Positions 1 through 13,157 of a stretch of DNA of 64,000 bases are shown piece after piece. The DNA is from Poronia punctata (taxonomy: Eukaryota; Ascomycota; Sordariomycetes; Xylariales; Xylariaceae). The position numbers were made by a program, and so were the translations under genes. The stretch is from NCBI GenBank assembly GCA_022579005.1, contig MU401551.1:1-64000 (forward strand). Direction: 5' to 3'. The number at the start of each line of letters is the position of its first letter. Position 1 is the first letter of the stretch. The notes beneath the pieces were generated by a model. It ran no database searches, was not told the origin of the DNA, and saw only the letters and a program-made list of their open reading frames with translations.

Positions 1-1540
1 TATATAATATTTTTTTATAGTTTTAAAAATGCTTTTAATACTTTAAAAATAAAATAAAAAATAAATACTTATATATATTAGTTATAAAAAATAAACTATT
101 TTTATAATAAATTTTTTTAATTTTTTTAGTTAATAATTTTTTAATTTTTAAATTTAATTAATATATTAAAAAATAAATTAGAAAAAGGTAGGCCTTATTA
201 TTTAAAGTAAGCTTTATATATATTAGTACTTAAATATATTTTAGTTAATTTAAATACTTACTTATACTAACTAATTTATACTTACTTATACTTATATAGC
301 AACTTTACTAATATAATTTTAAGTAAACAATAAAGTACGTATATTTTTATACACTTTAGGTTACTATACCTAATTTTAATTAAATTTTCTAAAATTTAAT
401 ATGTTATTATATATATTGCTAATATATATAGTTATAATATAAATATAGCTAAAAACTATAGCTAAAATAGCTTTAGTAAATAAACTATATCTTATATACT
501 AATTATATACTAATATATTTAAGCCTGCTAATGCTAAACTTTTTTTAAAGTTGTTAAATATAGCAATATAAGCTAAAATTAAAAGTGTAAGTATACTTAA
601 ATAAAGTATTTATATTTATTAAATATATACTAATTTAAATAAGTAAGTTAAATAACTTATAAGTAAAATAATACTACCTTATAAAAATGCTAAAAAAAAA
701 AAATAGCAAAAAAAAAACTTAAAGCAAACTTAAAATTATAAAAAGCAATACTTATAAATACTATAAAAAATATTAAAGTGCTTAAAAAAAATAGTTACTT
801 ATAACTAAAAGTATATTTTATATAATTTTATTATTTTTATTTATATACTAATTATATTTTAATAAAGCAAACCTTTACTGCTATATTTAAAAAGTAAAAC
901 TAAAGCTATTTAAAGCAAGCTATACTTTTAGCTTTTTTTGCTAAGCTTATAAAAAAAGTTATATAAAGCGTTACTTAAAAAAATTTTTATATTTAAGCAT
1001 TTGCTTTTTAAGCGCTAAAAAAAGCAAGCAAAAAAATGCTTATAAGCTTATTTATAAGTAAGTATACTAAAGTCTAAATATATTAATTATATACTAATTT
1101 ACTATAGCTACTTTTTAAGCTACTATTTATGCTAGCTAAGTTATACTTTTTTTTAAAAATATTTATTTTATATTTTTTATTATAAAAATTATAAAACATA
1201 TAAATATTAACAGCTTAAAGCTGCAAAGCTTTAAATATTTATATAATAAAGCAAACATTTATAAACGCTTAGTTAATATAAAAAAGGTTAAAAAAGCCTG
1301 CTAAGATTTTAAAAAAAAACAAGCTACTAAAAAGGCAGCTTTTAAAACTAAACGCAATAAAAGCAAAAAAAGCAAAAAAAGCAAAAAAAGCATATAAAGT
1401 AAAGGTAATAAAAATATACTAGCTATAATGCTTATTATATTTTACTTTAGCTTAGCTAGTTAATTTTAAGCAATTATAAGTATTAAGTTTATAAATATAT
1501 TTTTTTATAAATATATAATTTTATATATATACCTATTATA

Positions 1541-1740
1541 ATATATAAGTACTTATTGCTATATATAGGTACCTATTGCTATATATAAGTACTTATTACT
1601 ATATATAGGTACTTATTACTATATATAAGTACTTATTGCTATATATAGGTACCTATTACTATATATAGGTACCTATTACTATATATAAGTACCTATTACT
1701 ATATATAAGTACCTATTACTATATATAGGTACCTATTAAA
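1541..1740. repeat. 20-bp minisatellite, ten in-phase units
   Basis: Ten consecutive 20-bp units without indels, consensus ATATATARGTACYTATTRCT, each carrying the core AGGTACCT or a C/T or G/A variant of it. A degenerate unit may precede it at 1521-1540. Just downstream, at about 1741-1816, related words occur in less mutated form, such as CCCATAGGTACCCATT. This suggests that the array is a C-to-T and G-to-A mutated version of a richer parent unit. Confidence 0.9.
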
Positions 1741-1949
1741 TATTTCCATAGGTACCTATTACCTATAGCGCTAAAATGGACCTATGGGTACCTAAAAATT
1801 ACCCATAGGTACCCATTTGCCAACCCTAACCTGGGGTGCTGAGGATATTCACTGCCTAACACCCACCTTAAATGCAAGGAGGACTTTCGGATCCACTCTT
1901 TCACGTGTAGCTTAGTCACCCCTTTTTTGCTACTAAAATGAATCCTGCG
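1741..1949. other. Unmutated island inside the A+T block
   Basis: About 200 bp of near-balanced composition with CpA, TpG and CpG words retained, between the mutated minisatellite and the main A+T block. No open frame or RNA gene was recognised. Its right part (from 1883) is the unmutated half of the 133-bp repeat that recurs at 33006. Confidence 0.7.
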
Positions 1950-2015
1950 AACCCTGCACCCCTTTAGCTAGACTATAACAATATATTTTACTTTTTAATT
2001 TAATAGTTTTTTTAG
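1883..2015 (+). repeat. 133-bp direct repeat, left copy
   Basis: Aligns without indels to 33006-33138 (offset 31,123) in the same orientation. Every difference is a C/T or G/A transition. Positions 1883-1949 are the unmutated version and 1955-2015 the mutated version; the right copy shows the reverse. Similarity stops abruptly on both sides. It encodes nothing recognisable. Confidence 0.9.
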
Positions 2016-3902
2016 TGCCTTTATTTTAAAAGTATTGCTAAGGCTTTTGCTAACGTAAAGATTTGTTAATTATTAGATTTAAAATTGTTTAATTTATATA
2101 TTATATAAATAGCTTGTTATTTAGCTGCTTTTAAGCTTTTTTGCGCTTAAGCGCTATATTTTAAATTTGTTTTATAGCTAAGCGTTATATTTTAGATTTA
2201 TTTTTTTATTATATAAAGCTGTTATACTTTTATTTAGTTTATTAAAAAACTGTTTATTTATTTTCTTTGCTTTTAAAAAATTTGCTAATTAAAAACTTGT
2301 AAATTTTATAAATTTATTTTTTTATTATAACTTTTTTAAACTTATAGCGTTATTTATATTAAGTTTAAAGTACTAAGCAGTTTTTTTATTTATTAAACTT
2401 GCTTTTTTTTAAATAATAAACTATTTTTTGTTTTTATAGCAAGATTTTTAAAAAATCTCTTATTAACGTTATTTAAAAACGTTATTTTTTGTTTTTTTTA
2501 TTTTATTAAAAAAATAATAATTAAAAGTTATAGTTACTTTTACTTTTAACTTAAAAATAATAAGATTGCTTTTTTAAACTTATTATAAAACTTTAGCGTA
2601 GTATTTAAAGATTTTTTATTTTAAAAAATCTTATTTTAAAAATTTTTATTTTAAAAACTTTAACTTTAAACGTATAATTTTATTTTATTAATACTTTTGC
2701 TATTATATTTAAGTATAAAAGCTATTATAATAAAAATGCAAAATTATATTTATTAGGTTTTAAACTTATTAGTTTATAAAAAATTTAATAAATTTAAGTT
2801 TATAAAATAATAGCTTTTATATATATACTAGCAATTTTAATATACTAAGTATAAAAAAGCAAAGATTTTTTTGTTAAAGGTTATATTTTTTATTAATATA
2901 CTATATATAAAAAATGCTACTACCTTTTTAAATTTAAATATTAAGTTATAAAATTTAATTAAAAAAGCTAATGCTAAAAAGGCTATATTTAAAAACTTTA
3001 AAACGTTTAAATAAGCTTTACATAATTAGTACTTTATTAAACTAATTAATATATATTTTAATAAGATTAAAAACTTTATATAAATTAATTAATAAAAAAA
3101 CAAACTATTAGCTTAGTACTATAGCTAAATTTAAAATACTTTACGTTAAGCAAAAAGACAAAATGCCTTTAAACCTTTTAAAAAATTTAAAACTATACTT
3201 TAAAACTTTTTATTTTTTACTAAATTAACTTTTTTAAAAATAGTTATTAACAGATTTATTAACAAACTATAAGATTTTACTTTAAAGCAAAAATCTTTAT
3301 TTAATTAAGTACATAGTGTAAAGTTTTTATAGTAGTGCTATAAAGCTATTTAAAAATTTTAAAAAATATTAAAAAATAAAGCTAAATTTATTAAAAAAAA
3401 ACAAAAACAAATTTGTATTAATATAATTTAAAAAGCTTTAAATAACTAACAAAGTTTTACTATTAAATAAGCTGTTATAAAATATTACTTAAAAGTACTA
3501 GCTTATTTTACTATAAAATATTTTTATATTTTATAATTTTAGTTATATTATAGTTTTTTATTTTAAATTAAGCTAAACAATTAAGTAAATTTAGTTTAAA
3601 GTATTTTTATTATATTTTTAAGTTAAAATAACAATACTTATAAGTTTATAGTTTAATAAACTATTAAAGTAACGTGCTTTAATTGCTATTAAAAGGGTTA
3701 TTATATATTTAGTTATTTATTAACTTTTAAAAAAATTAGCAAATTTAGTAAAAACACTCAAAAAAACTAAAATTAAAAAAGTTTTTTTTTAAAAAAAAAC
3801 TTAACTTATTTTTTAGTTAATAAATTTAAAACTTTAAAATAAAAAAAACAAGTATGCTTTTAATATAAAAGTTATAGCTATATTTAAATAAAATATAATA
3901 TA
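2016..3902. other. Unassigned A+T-rich relic sequence
   Basis: A 1.9-kb stretch between the left 133-bp repeat and the first LTR element. It is fully mutated, with stops in every frame. It is probably decayed transposon DNA into which element A inserted, but I find no terminal repeats that delimit it. Confidence 0.5.
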
Positions 3903-4069
3903 TAATAGTATTAAGTTAATTAGTTAAAATAAAATAAATTAGTTTAGGTTTAAAGGATAGCTATAATAGCTAAAGCTACTTTATAAAAATGCTTAGAAGC
4001 ATAGTAGTTATATAACTGTGTACTAACTACTAGTAGATCTTATAAATTAGTAAATGATTTACTATATTA
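3903..4069 (-). repeat. Element A LTR, left copy
   Basis: 167 bp, same length as the copy at 12991. The roughly dozen differences I see are all C/T or G/A transitions. In the inferred minus orientation this is the 3' LTR. Confidence 0.88.
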
Positions 4070-6147
4070 ATTTGCCTTTTTTTTAAAAAAAATAAATAAA
4101 AAACGTTTTGTTTTTTGTTTGTGCGCATTTTTTAAAAAATAAAATAAAAAAACATTTTGTTTTTTTATATGTATTAATAATAATGCAAAGCTATTAATTA
4201 TATTATATTTTATAATGCTTTAGCAAAGTAAATTAACGCGTAAATAAATCTTTGTTTTGTGTTTTTTAAATAAGTTATTATTTGCTAAAAAATAAAAATA
4301 AGCTTGCAGTATTGTTTTTGTTTTGTTTTATAGTTTTTTAAACTATAGTTTGCTTAGTGTTTTTTAAAACTATAGCCTATTTAGTAGTTTTTTAAATTAT
4401 AGCTTATTTTGCTATTGTTGTTTAAATTGTAGCAAAGTTTATATTTTAATAACTTTTGTTTTAGTTTTTTAAGTTGTTAAGCTTTTTGCGTATATTTTAA
4501 ATATTTGCTTATAGTTTTATAACTAAAGTTTTTATGCTATTAATTTTTTATTGTAAATTTTTTGTTTTTTTATAAGTTTTTTATTTAAATAGTTTAGTAA
4601 CTATGCTTGCTTAAAAAAATATTGCTATTTTAGCTATTTATTATACTGTATTTTTAACGTATATAGTAAAAATAGTATTATATATTATGTTAGCTATTTA
4701 TATTTATACTAAGCTACTATAAATAGCTTTTTTAAGTATATATTTAATTTTTTTGTTTACTAGCTTATTATTATATATATAATACTTTTTAAAATTAAAT
4801 TTAATGTTTATTAGTACGCTATTTAATATTTTTTATTTTTTAAAGTTATTAATTTATTTTTTTAATAGCTTAATTAGTTTATTTAGTTTGTATAAAATAA
4901 ATAAAGTTTTAAATTTGTTTATTAATTTAGTAAATAAATTATTATATTTTTTAAGCTTATTTAGTTGTTTTAAATATTGTTTTTAAGCGTTTAGCTTTTT
5001 TTTTAAATTATTTTTTATATACTGCTTTTTAAATGTTTTAATTATATTATTTATTATTTATATAATAAGTTATAGTAAAGCTATAACTTATAGCATAGTT
5101 AGTAGTAGTACTTTAAATATAATTTGTAGTAAAGCTAGTAGCAATATTTTAAATTTAAGTTTATTTTATTTAAATATATTTTAGTTTGCTTATAGCTAAG
5201 TATTAAATATTAATTAATTTTATATAAATATATTACTTATTATTTATTAAACTTTTTTAAGTTTTAATAAGTTTAATATTTTTATTAGTTTAAAAATACT
5301 AGTTAATATACTAGTTAAAGTTGTTATTTTTAATAGTGCTTTTTTATACTTTAGTTTATATTTGTTTGCTTACTATTTTTAATATTATAATATTTATTTT
5401 ATTATTAGATTTTATAGTAATTAAATAAAAGCTATATTTTATAATATTTATAAAATTACTATAAGCATAGTACTTATTTTTTATTAAAAGTTTTTTATAA
5501 TTTTTAAAGCTTTAAGTTTTTTTAGTTTTATTTTGTTAACTAAAATTTATATATTATTTACTTAGTTTTTAGCGTTGCTTATATATTTAGCTATATTAAA
5601 AAGCTTTTTAGTTATTGTTTATAATTAATTATTTAATAGCTTGCTTTTTAGTTTATATTATATTAAGTATAATATAATAATTTATAATTATATATATAGC
5701 TTTAGTACTATATTTTTTAATATATTAAGCTAGTAAGTTAAAACAATTTAATAAATATTATACTTAGCTTTATTAACTTTATATTAGTTAAATAATAATA
5801 TTTTATATTAAGTTTTATTATTATTTGCTATTTTTGCTATTACTATAAATAGCTTATACTAATATTTTATACTATTATATATTATATTATATTGCGCTTG
5901 TTGCTAAACTATAACTTATAAAGCTTTTATTTATAAAAAGTTATTATTTAAAAATATGTTTTTAACTATAAAGTTATAATATATATTAATTAAATAAAGT
6001 AGAAAAAAATAAAATAAATAAAATAGCAATTTAATATACTAAAAGCAAAGTACTAAAGTTGTTAGTTATAGTTATAAGTTTAAAAGTAAAGTAGTTAGTA
6101 TTAAAAAAAAGTATATAAAAAAAGAAATAAAATGTTAGTAGTTATAA

Positions 6148-6295
6148 AAATTATTATTAATTACTAGTAAGTAACTATACTTATATGTTTATTTTAAGTA
6201 TAAACTGTACTAGTTTTTATAGAAATTATTATTAATTACTAGTAAGTAACTATACTTATATATTTATTTTAAATATAAACTGTACTAGTTTTTAT
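6148..6295. repeat. Tandem duplication, 75-bp period
   Basis: Two adjacent copies (6148-6222 and 6223-6295) differ at two G/A positions across 73 aligned bases. It lies inside element A. Both copies carry the same kind of mutation as the rest of the block. Confidence 0.85.
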
Positions 6296-9200
6296 TTGTT
6301 TAATTATATATATAGTAGTAGTTTAAATATATTTTTTAATACTTTGTTTATTGCCTTGCCTTTTAGTTTATTTATTAATAGTAAATATGTTATATTATAT
6401 TAATAAACTAATTTTAAAGCGTTTTATATAAGGATTTTTTTTAAATACTATATATTATATATAAGTAAGTATTTTTTTTATTTAACTAAGTATTTTAGGA
6501 TTATTTTTTAGCTAGCTTTTAATATTTGCCTTTATAGAAGTTAGGCTATTTTAAATAATTTTTATTATTTATTGTTTTTATTAGCATATATTTGTTTTAG
6601 TTCTAATTTATATTAAAAGTATAAGTTAGTTTTTTTAAGTGCTAAATATAAGTATATAACTAATATAATTTAATAAATCTTTTAATATTTAAAAAAATTT
6701 AGTTTATAAGCTAAATTACTAACCTTTTTTAGTACTATAAGTAGTTTAACTTTTTATTATAACTATTTTTTATATAGTTTGCTTAGTAAATTATATTTTT
6801 TATATAGTTTTAAATATATTTTATTTTTTATATTATATTTTTAATATTTTCTAGTTTTATTATATTTAATTTTTATATTAGCTATAGCAAAGTTTATTAT
6901 AATTTAAGCTTTTTTTTAATATAGTTATTTAGTAAGTTTATAATTAATTATATTTTATAAAACATTTATAATAAAAATTAAATTTTATAGCTTAAATCTT
7001 AGCACTACTTTATTAAAAAAGCGTTTAATAGTTTTTTAATAGGCGTTATTTAATACGTATTAAAAAAATATAATAATAAAAATTTATAAAATATTTAATA
7101 CTACGTAGTAATAGTAAATAGCAATTTTTATATTTTAGTTTTTTTTTTAAACTATTTATTAGTTTATAAATAATATACTATAAATTTAGCTAGCTTAGTA
7201 GTTATTTTAATAAATAAGGTCTTTTAAAGTTATAAAATAAATTTTAAATCTTTATTTAAAATTATTTATAATAGTATTTTTTATTTATAAAGCATTAACA
7301 TTTTAATAAAAACTAAACTTTATTTAGCAGCTATATATTTAATATTTTTTAGTATAAAAATTGTTTTTTTACTAAATTTATAAGTAATAATAAGTAAACA
7401 ATTATATATGCTATAGCTTAGTATTTATTAAAAAGTTTTTTATAATAATATTGTTAGTATTTTTATAATAAAATTTATAGTAATTATATTATATAAAGTA
7501 TTAAAAGTTAATATTAGTTTTATTAATTTAAAAAGCTTGCTTTTATTTATTTTATTAATAAAATATTGTAAGCAGTATGCTAAATATTATTAAATATATT
7601 TTATAAAGTTACGTATATAATATTTTTATAGTATATTTACTATTTAATAAAACTTAAAATAATAGTTATTATTGTATACTTTTTAAAGTAGGTTTTAAAT
7701 ATAATCTTTAAAAATAACTAGCTATTTTAGTGCTTTATATAAAGTATAGTATAGTAAGCTATTTAGTATTTTTTAAAATTTAAATTTTAGCTTAATATTT
7801 AAACTTATAGCTTATAGTATTTTAGTAGTTTGTTTATTTTTTTAATATGCGTTAATAAGTTTTATTTTAAAAAAATCTGCTAATTAAATATTATATATTA
7901 AGTATATATATTTAAATATAATCTTATTTAGTATATTAGTATTTTTATTAGCTTTTTTATTATTATTTTTATTTAATATTATAAGTAAGCGTAATAGCGT
8001 ATTAAGTACTAAATTTACTTTTTTTAGTATATAATAAATGTTTAGTTTATATTGTTTTATATAAATTAAAGCTTATACTAGTTAAAGGTTTATTTTAATT
8101 ATATTTATTATTATAAGGTTTTTTTAGTTAACAATGTTTTTTATAGCTTTATAATTAGTTAAAATAATAATAAAGTGTTTATAAAACTATAATTAAAGCT
8201 TAAGTTATTTACAAAGCTAAATAAAGCATAATACTTTTAGTTTTATTATATAGTACTGTTTTTTTGCTTTTATAAGCACTTTGCTAAAATATATAATAAG
8301 CTATATATTGTTTGTTAATATAAGCTTTTTTTTTTATAGTTTTTTTAAGTAAAAAACTATAACTTTATAGCTTTTTTTAGCTAAGGTATTAATTTTTAAA
8401 AAAACTTATTTGTTATAGTTTTAATAAATTAAATAGTTTAATTTATATAAGTTGTTTTATATAATTTAAAAGCTTTAAATTTTTTAGTTTATTAGTTTAA
8501 ATAATTATTTAAAAGTTTACTTTTTTTTGTTTATAACGTTTTTTTTTAAAAAAAATTTTTTTTTTGTTTTTTTGCTATTATTTTTATTTTTTATTTTTAT
8601 AAAGGTTTAATTTTTTATTAAAACTAAAAAATATACTTTTTTAGCTATATTATTATTTTAATATATGTTTTTAAGTTGCTTAGGGTTTATAAGATTTTAA
8701 TTTTGCGTATAGCTTTTATATAGTATTTAGTTATTACTATTTTTAACTTATTTACTTATAGTTTTAATAGTTTAACTTTTAAATAACTATAAAATAATTT
8801 AATTAGTAATAGTGCTAGTTTAATATTTTAAAATAATTAAAAAATAGCTTTAAAGTATTTGTAGTATTTTTTTGCTATATTGCTAAAAATAACAATATTA
8901 TTTATATAAGCGTAATAGTATTTATAATAATTTTATAATTATTAGTTTATAAATTTCTATTTATATACTAAATTATTTTTAAATTTTATAAAAGCAATAC
9001 TAAAAACTTTTAGTTTTTTTTAGTAATATAATAACTATTTTATTTTTATAATAAAAATATACTAGTAACTAATAAAAAAATAAAGTAGCGTTTAATACTA
9101 TTATAAATTTTTTACTTTTAAAATTAAATATAATATTTTTTTAAGCTAGTATTAAGTAAATATTTAGTATTATAATATTATTTAAAAAGTAAAAGTTTAT

Positions 9201-12200
9201 TACTACGTATTTTTTACATTTGCTTTTAACAATTTTTTATATTATAAATACTAAATATTTAAATAAACTTAGTTTTTTTATTTAATAAAGCTTTTTTTGT
9301 TTATAAAAGTTATTAAATATATTATTTAAAATTTTTTAGTTTTTAATTTTAAGTTTATATAGTTTTATTTGTTTTTATTAATATTGCTATTTTTAAACTA
9401 AGTTAACGTGCAATTTTTTATTTTTTAGTATAAAAATAATGCCTTTATTATACTATATATTATAGCTTTTAAGTATTGTTTTTAGTTTTGTAGCTACTTT
9501 TAAGTATTTTTAAAATATATAAACGCTATTTTTTAATAAAATAAAAAAAATATATTTTACTTTTATTAAACTTATTTTTATATTTTGTTTTTTTATTAAT
9601 TATAAAGGTATTTTATAGTTATTAGCTAAAAAGGCAGCTTATGCTTATTTAATATATTTTATATTAGTTTAAAAAAAAATAGTATGTTATTTTTTAAATT
9701 AAATTCCTTATTATTTATTTTATGCTTAATAGTAGCTAAAAATGCTTATAAACTTATTTAGCAAACTATATTTATTTTATTAACATTTAAGTTTTTAATA
9801 AAACTAATATATAAGTTTTTATAAAAATAAATAAGTTTATTTATATTATTTATATATATAACATATTATAATAACTTATAATTTAGTATAGCGTTTATTA
9901 GTTTTTATATTATTATTATAAAAGTATATTATTTATTTTGTTTTAAATAGTAGTTAAAAAAAATATAGTATATAATATTAATATTAGTACTATAATATAT
10001 GTTAAAATTGTTATATTTGTTTAAATAATAACTTTTTATTTAATAAAAGTATACTTATAATATATATTAATAAGTATTGCTATATTAGCTGCAAATTTAA
10101 TATATAGTTAACATTATAGTATATTTAATATAACTACGTATTTATTAAACTATAGTATACTAAGTAATAATTATAGTTTAAAGTTTTAGTAAAGCTATGC
10201 TATAATTATTATATAAACTTTTATATTAAATCTTGTTTATAATAAAATAAAAAACGTAGCTTTTTATTTAAGTTAAATAGATTTTTTTATATTTTTATAA
10301 TAAAAAAAAATAAAAACTTTTTAAGTTTTATAGCATACTTTTGTTTTATTTAAAAAACGCTAGCTAATTATAATATTAAATGCTTTTAAGTTAGCATATA
10401 TAGTAAACGTATTTTTTTAGTTAAAAAATCTTACTATAACCTTTATATATATATATTTTAAAAGCGCTTTTTATTTATAAACTTATATTAGTTTTGTATT
10501 TATTTATATTATATTTTTAAGTTATATTTTAGCGTTTATTATATAAAAAACTTTACTATTTTTTAATTATTTTAAAAAAATATTTAAATTTAGCATATTT
10601 TATATTATTAGTTATTAGTAGTTAAACAATAAAAATAAGGTTTTTAATATTTTATAAAAACTTTTTATAATATGCTTTATATATTAGTTATAAAATAAAA
10701 ATAGTTTATAACATTTTTTATACGTCTTTTTAAACTTAAAAGCTAAAAATAAAAGTTTAATAGTTACTAGGTTAAATAAGTAAGTAATATTATTTTAATT
10801 ATTATTTACTTTTATAGCATTATAAATACTTTTGTTTTTATTATTTAATACTTTTTTTAAAAAAAATAGCTTTTTTATATAAGCTTTGTTTTTTATAATT
10901 TTTTATTATTTTAATTTTATATAATATATGCTTTATTAATTTTATTATTAAAACAACTATATTTATTTATAAGTTATTTAACTTATTTATTTTAATAATA
11001 GCGCTAGTATTTATAAATATTGCAAAAATTGCTATAAGTATAATTATAAAAGCGTTAACCTTAGTAATTATTATTTTATTTTTATTAATATTTATTATTT
11101 TATTTAGCAAGCTTAAATTATTTTTTTTATTTATTTTGCTAGTTATTTAATTATTTTTATAATATATTTTTTGTTTTTGTTTTTTATTATAACTTTAATT
11201 ATAACTTTTTATTTAGTAATTATTATTATATTAATTTTTAATATTATAAATATAAGTAAAGGTAAGTATATATATAATACTTAAAAGTTTTTAGTTAATA
11301 AATATTTTAAGTTAAATAATTATATGTTTATATATTGTTGCTTTTTTTTTTAAATAAATAAAGTAAGCGTTAAATATAGTATTTATATTTAGTTTAATAA
11401 TAAATTATTATAGTAGTAAATATATTATATTATAAATTTGCATTAGCTATTAAATAAAAGTAGTTAGCTTAGCTACTTTAGTATATTATACTATTTTAGC
11501 AGCTTATAAATAAATTAATTTATTATTTTTAAGCTTTTTAACGTTATAATAATTTTTTTAAGTTTAAAAAGCTATTAAAACGTTTATAATAAGCATTTAA
11601 AATTATTAATATAAAGTTGTTAGTGCTAAGTTATTATTTGCTAATATTAAAGTATATAATTTAAAAAAGCATTTTTTTAACTACTAAGCTTATATGTTGC
11701 TATAAAGCAATTATAAAAAATCTTGTTAAATTACTTTAGCTTTTGCTAGGTTTTAAAAATGTTTTTTAACGCTATTTTTAAATAATAAAACGTTTTTTTA
11801 GTATATATTTGTTTTAATAGTAATATAATTACTTTATTTAAAAAATGTTTTAACGTTTAAGTAAAAATAGCTTATTTAATAAATTTTTTATTTATAAAAG
11901 AAGTTATTATATTTTTTTCTTTTTTAGTTAAGTTAATTTTATTATTAAATAGCTTAATCTTTTTAAAGCAAATGTAATATTTAAGCTATTATTTTTATTA
12001 TCTTAGTAACGTTGTTTACTAAAAGTATTGCTATTATATTTTTGTTTAGTACTTTAATTTATAGTACTAAATTTTATATTTTAGTTAAATTAATAGCTAG
12101 TTTAGTAAGTAGTAAACATAGTTTAGCTAATTTTTTTGCTAATAAAAACGTTGCTATTATATTTATTAAATAAAAAGCTAATGTTTATTAAGCTAAGTTT

Positions 12201-12990
12201 AGTGCTAATAATATAAATAAACTACTATTTAATAAAGTTTAGTTAAAGTTAAATATAAAAAGCTTTTATTTAATAAGTATATATTATTTATTTAATAAAG
12301 TATTTTTGCAGTTTTTAGTATATAACTATAATGCTTAGTTATATAGCTTGTTTACTTTTAACTTAAAAGTTTATTTATTTATTTGCTAGCTTATAAAGTA
12401 TAGTAAAAAAGCTAGCGTCTAGCTAGTTTATTATATAAATAAAGTAGGCTATTATTATTAAAAGTTAAAGTATTTATTTATAATGCTTTTAAAGTGTTTT
12501 ATTTTTAAATTAGTTTTAGCTTAGTTAATATTTTAATTTTCTTTATTTTTTAAAAATTTAACTACTACAATATATTATTAAATTATTTAAATTATCTATG
12601 CATTATTTATAAAAAAGTATAAAAAGTATAAGATTTTAACTAGTTAATTTTAAAAGTATTTTTTTTTAATAGCACTAAACGCTTTTTTAATTTAAAAGTT
12701 CTACTTTTTTTAAGTTGTTTTTTTTGCTTATTTATATAACATATAATTTATATTATATAAAAAAAAAAAGAAAAAAAGAAAGAAAAAAAAAAGAAAAAGA
12801 TAAAGCTTTAAAGTATAGCCTTTTTATTATTATAATCTTTAGTTAAGAAATTTAAAGCTATTAAACAATTTTTGTTATATTGTTTAAGTTAGCTTAATTT
12901 TAAAACTTATACGTTATAAAGATCCTATCCCTTGTCTAATAGTATATAGTTATAGTGCAGCTAATTAAACAGTGTTGCTAGCTACTAAAA

Positions 12991-13157
12991 TAATAGTATT
13001 AAGTTAGTTAGTTAAAATAAAATAAATTAGTTTAGATTTAAAAAATAGCTATAATAGCTAAAGCTATTTTATAAAAATGCTTAAAAGCATAGTAGTTATA
13101 TGACTATATACTAACTACTAGTAAATCTTATAAATTAGTAAATAATTTACTATATTA
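12991..13157 (-). repeat. Element A LTR, right copy
   Basis: 167 bp, followed directly by the target duplication ATATA. In the inferred minus orientation this is the 5' LTR. Confidence 0.88.

Larger units (their letters stand above)
3903..13157 (-). mobile_element. RIP-decayed LTR retrotransposon A (9.26 kb)
   Basis: Bounded by 167-bp direct repeats and a 5-bp target duplication ATATA (3898-3902 and 13158-13162). LTR ends read TAATA...TATTA, as expected if an original TGATA...TATCA pair was hit by C-to-T and G-to-A mutation. Next to the left LTR is a pyrimidine tract (about 4071-4084) that would be the polypurine tract of a minus-strand element. The T-rich plus strand also fits an A-rich coding sense on the minus strand. 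No gag or pol frame survives, so Gypsy or Copia membership cannot be read. A segment with more G+C (about 12915-12980) next to the right LTR may be the leader and primer-binding region. Confidence 0.85.

Noticed and set aside
1..1540. Telomere or centromere interpretation of the A+T block
   Set aside because: No TTAGGG-type repeats. The block is explained by delimitable LTR elements, and a centromere cannot be inferred from composition alone.
4804..4986. 60-codon open frame in the A+T block
   Set aside because: It consists almost only of Phe, Leu, Ile, Asn and Lys from A+T-saturated DNA, lies inside decayed element A and has no domain.
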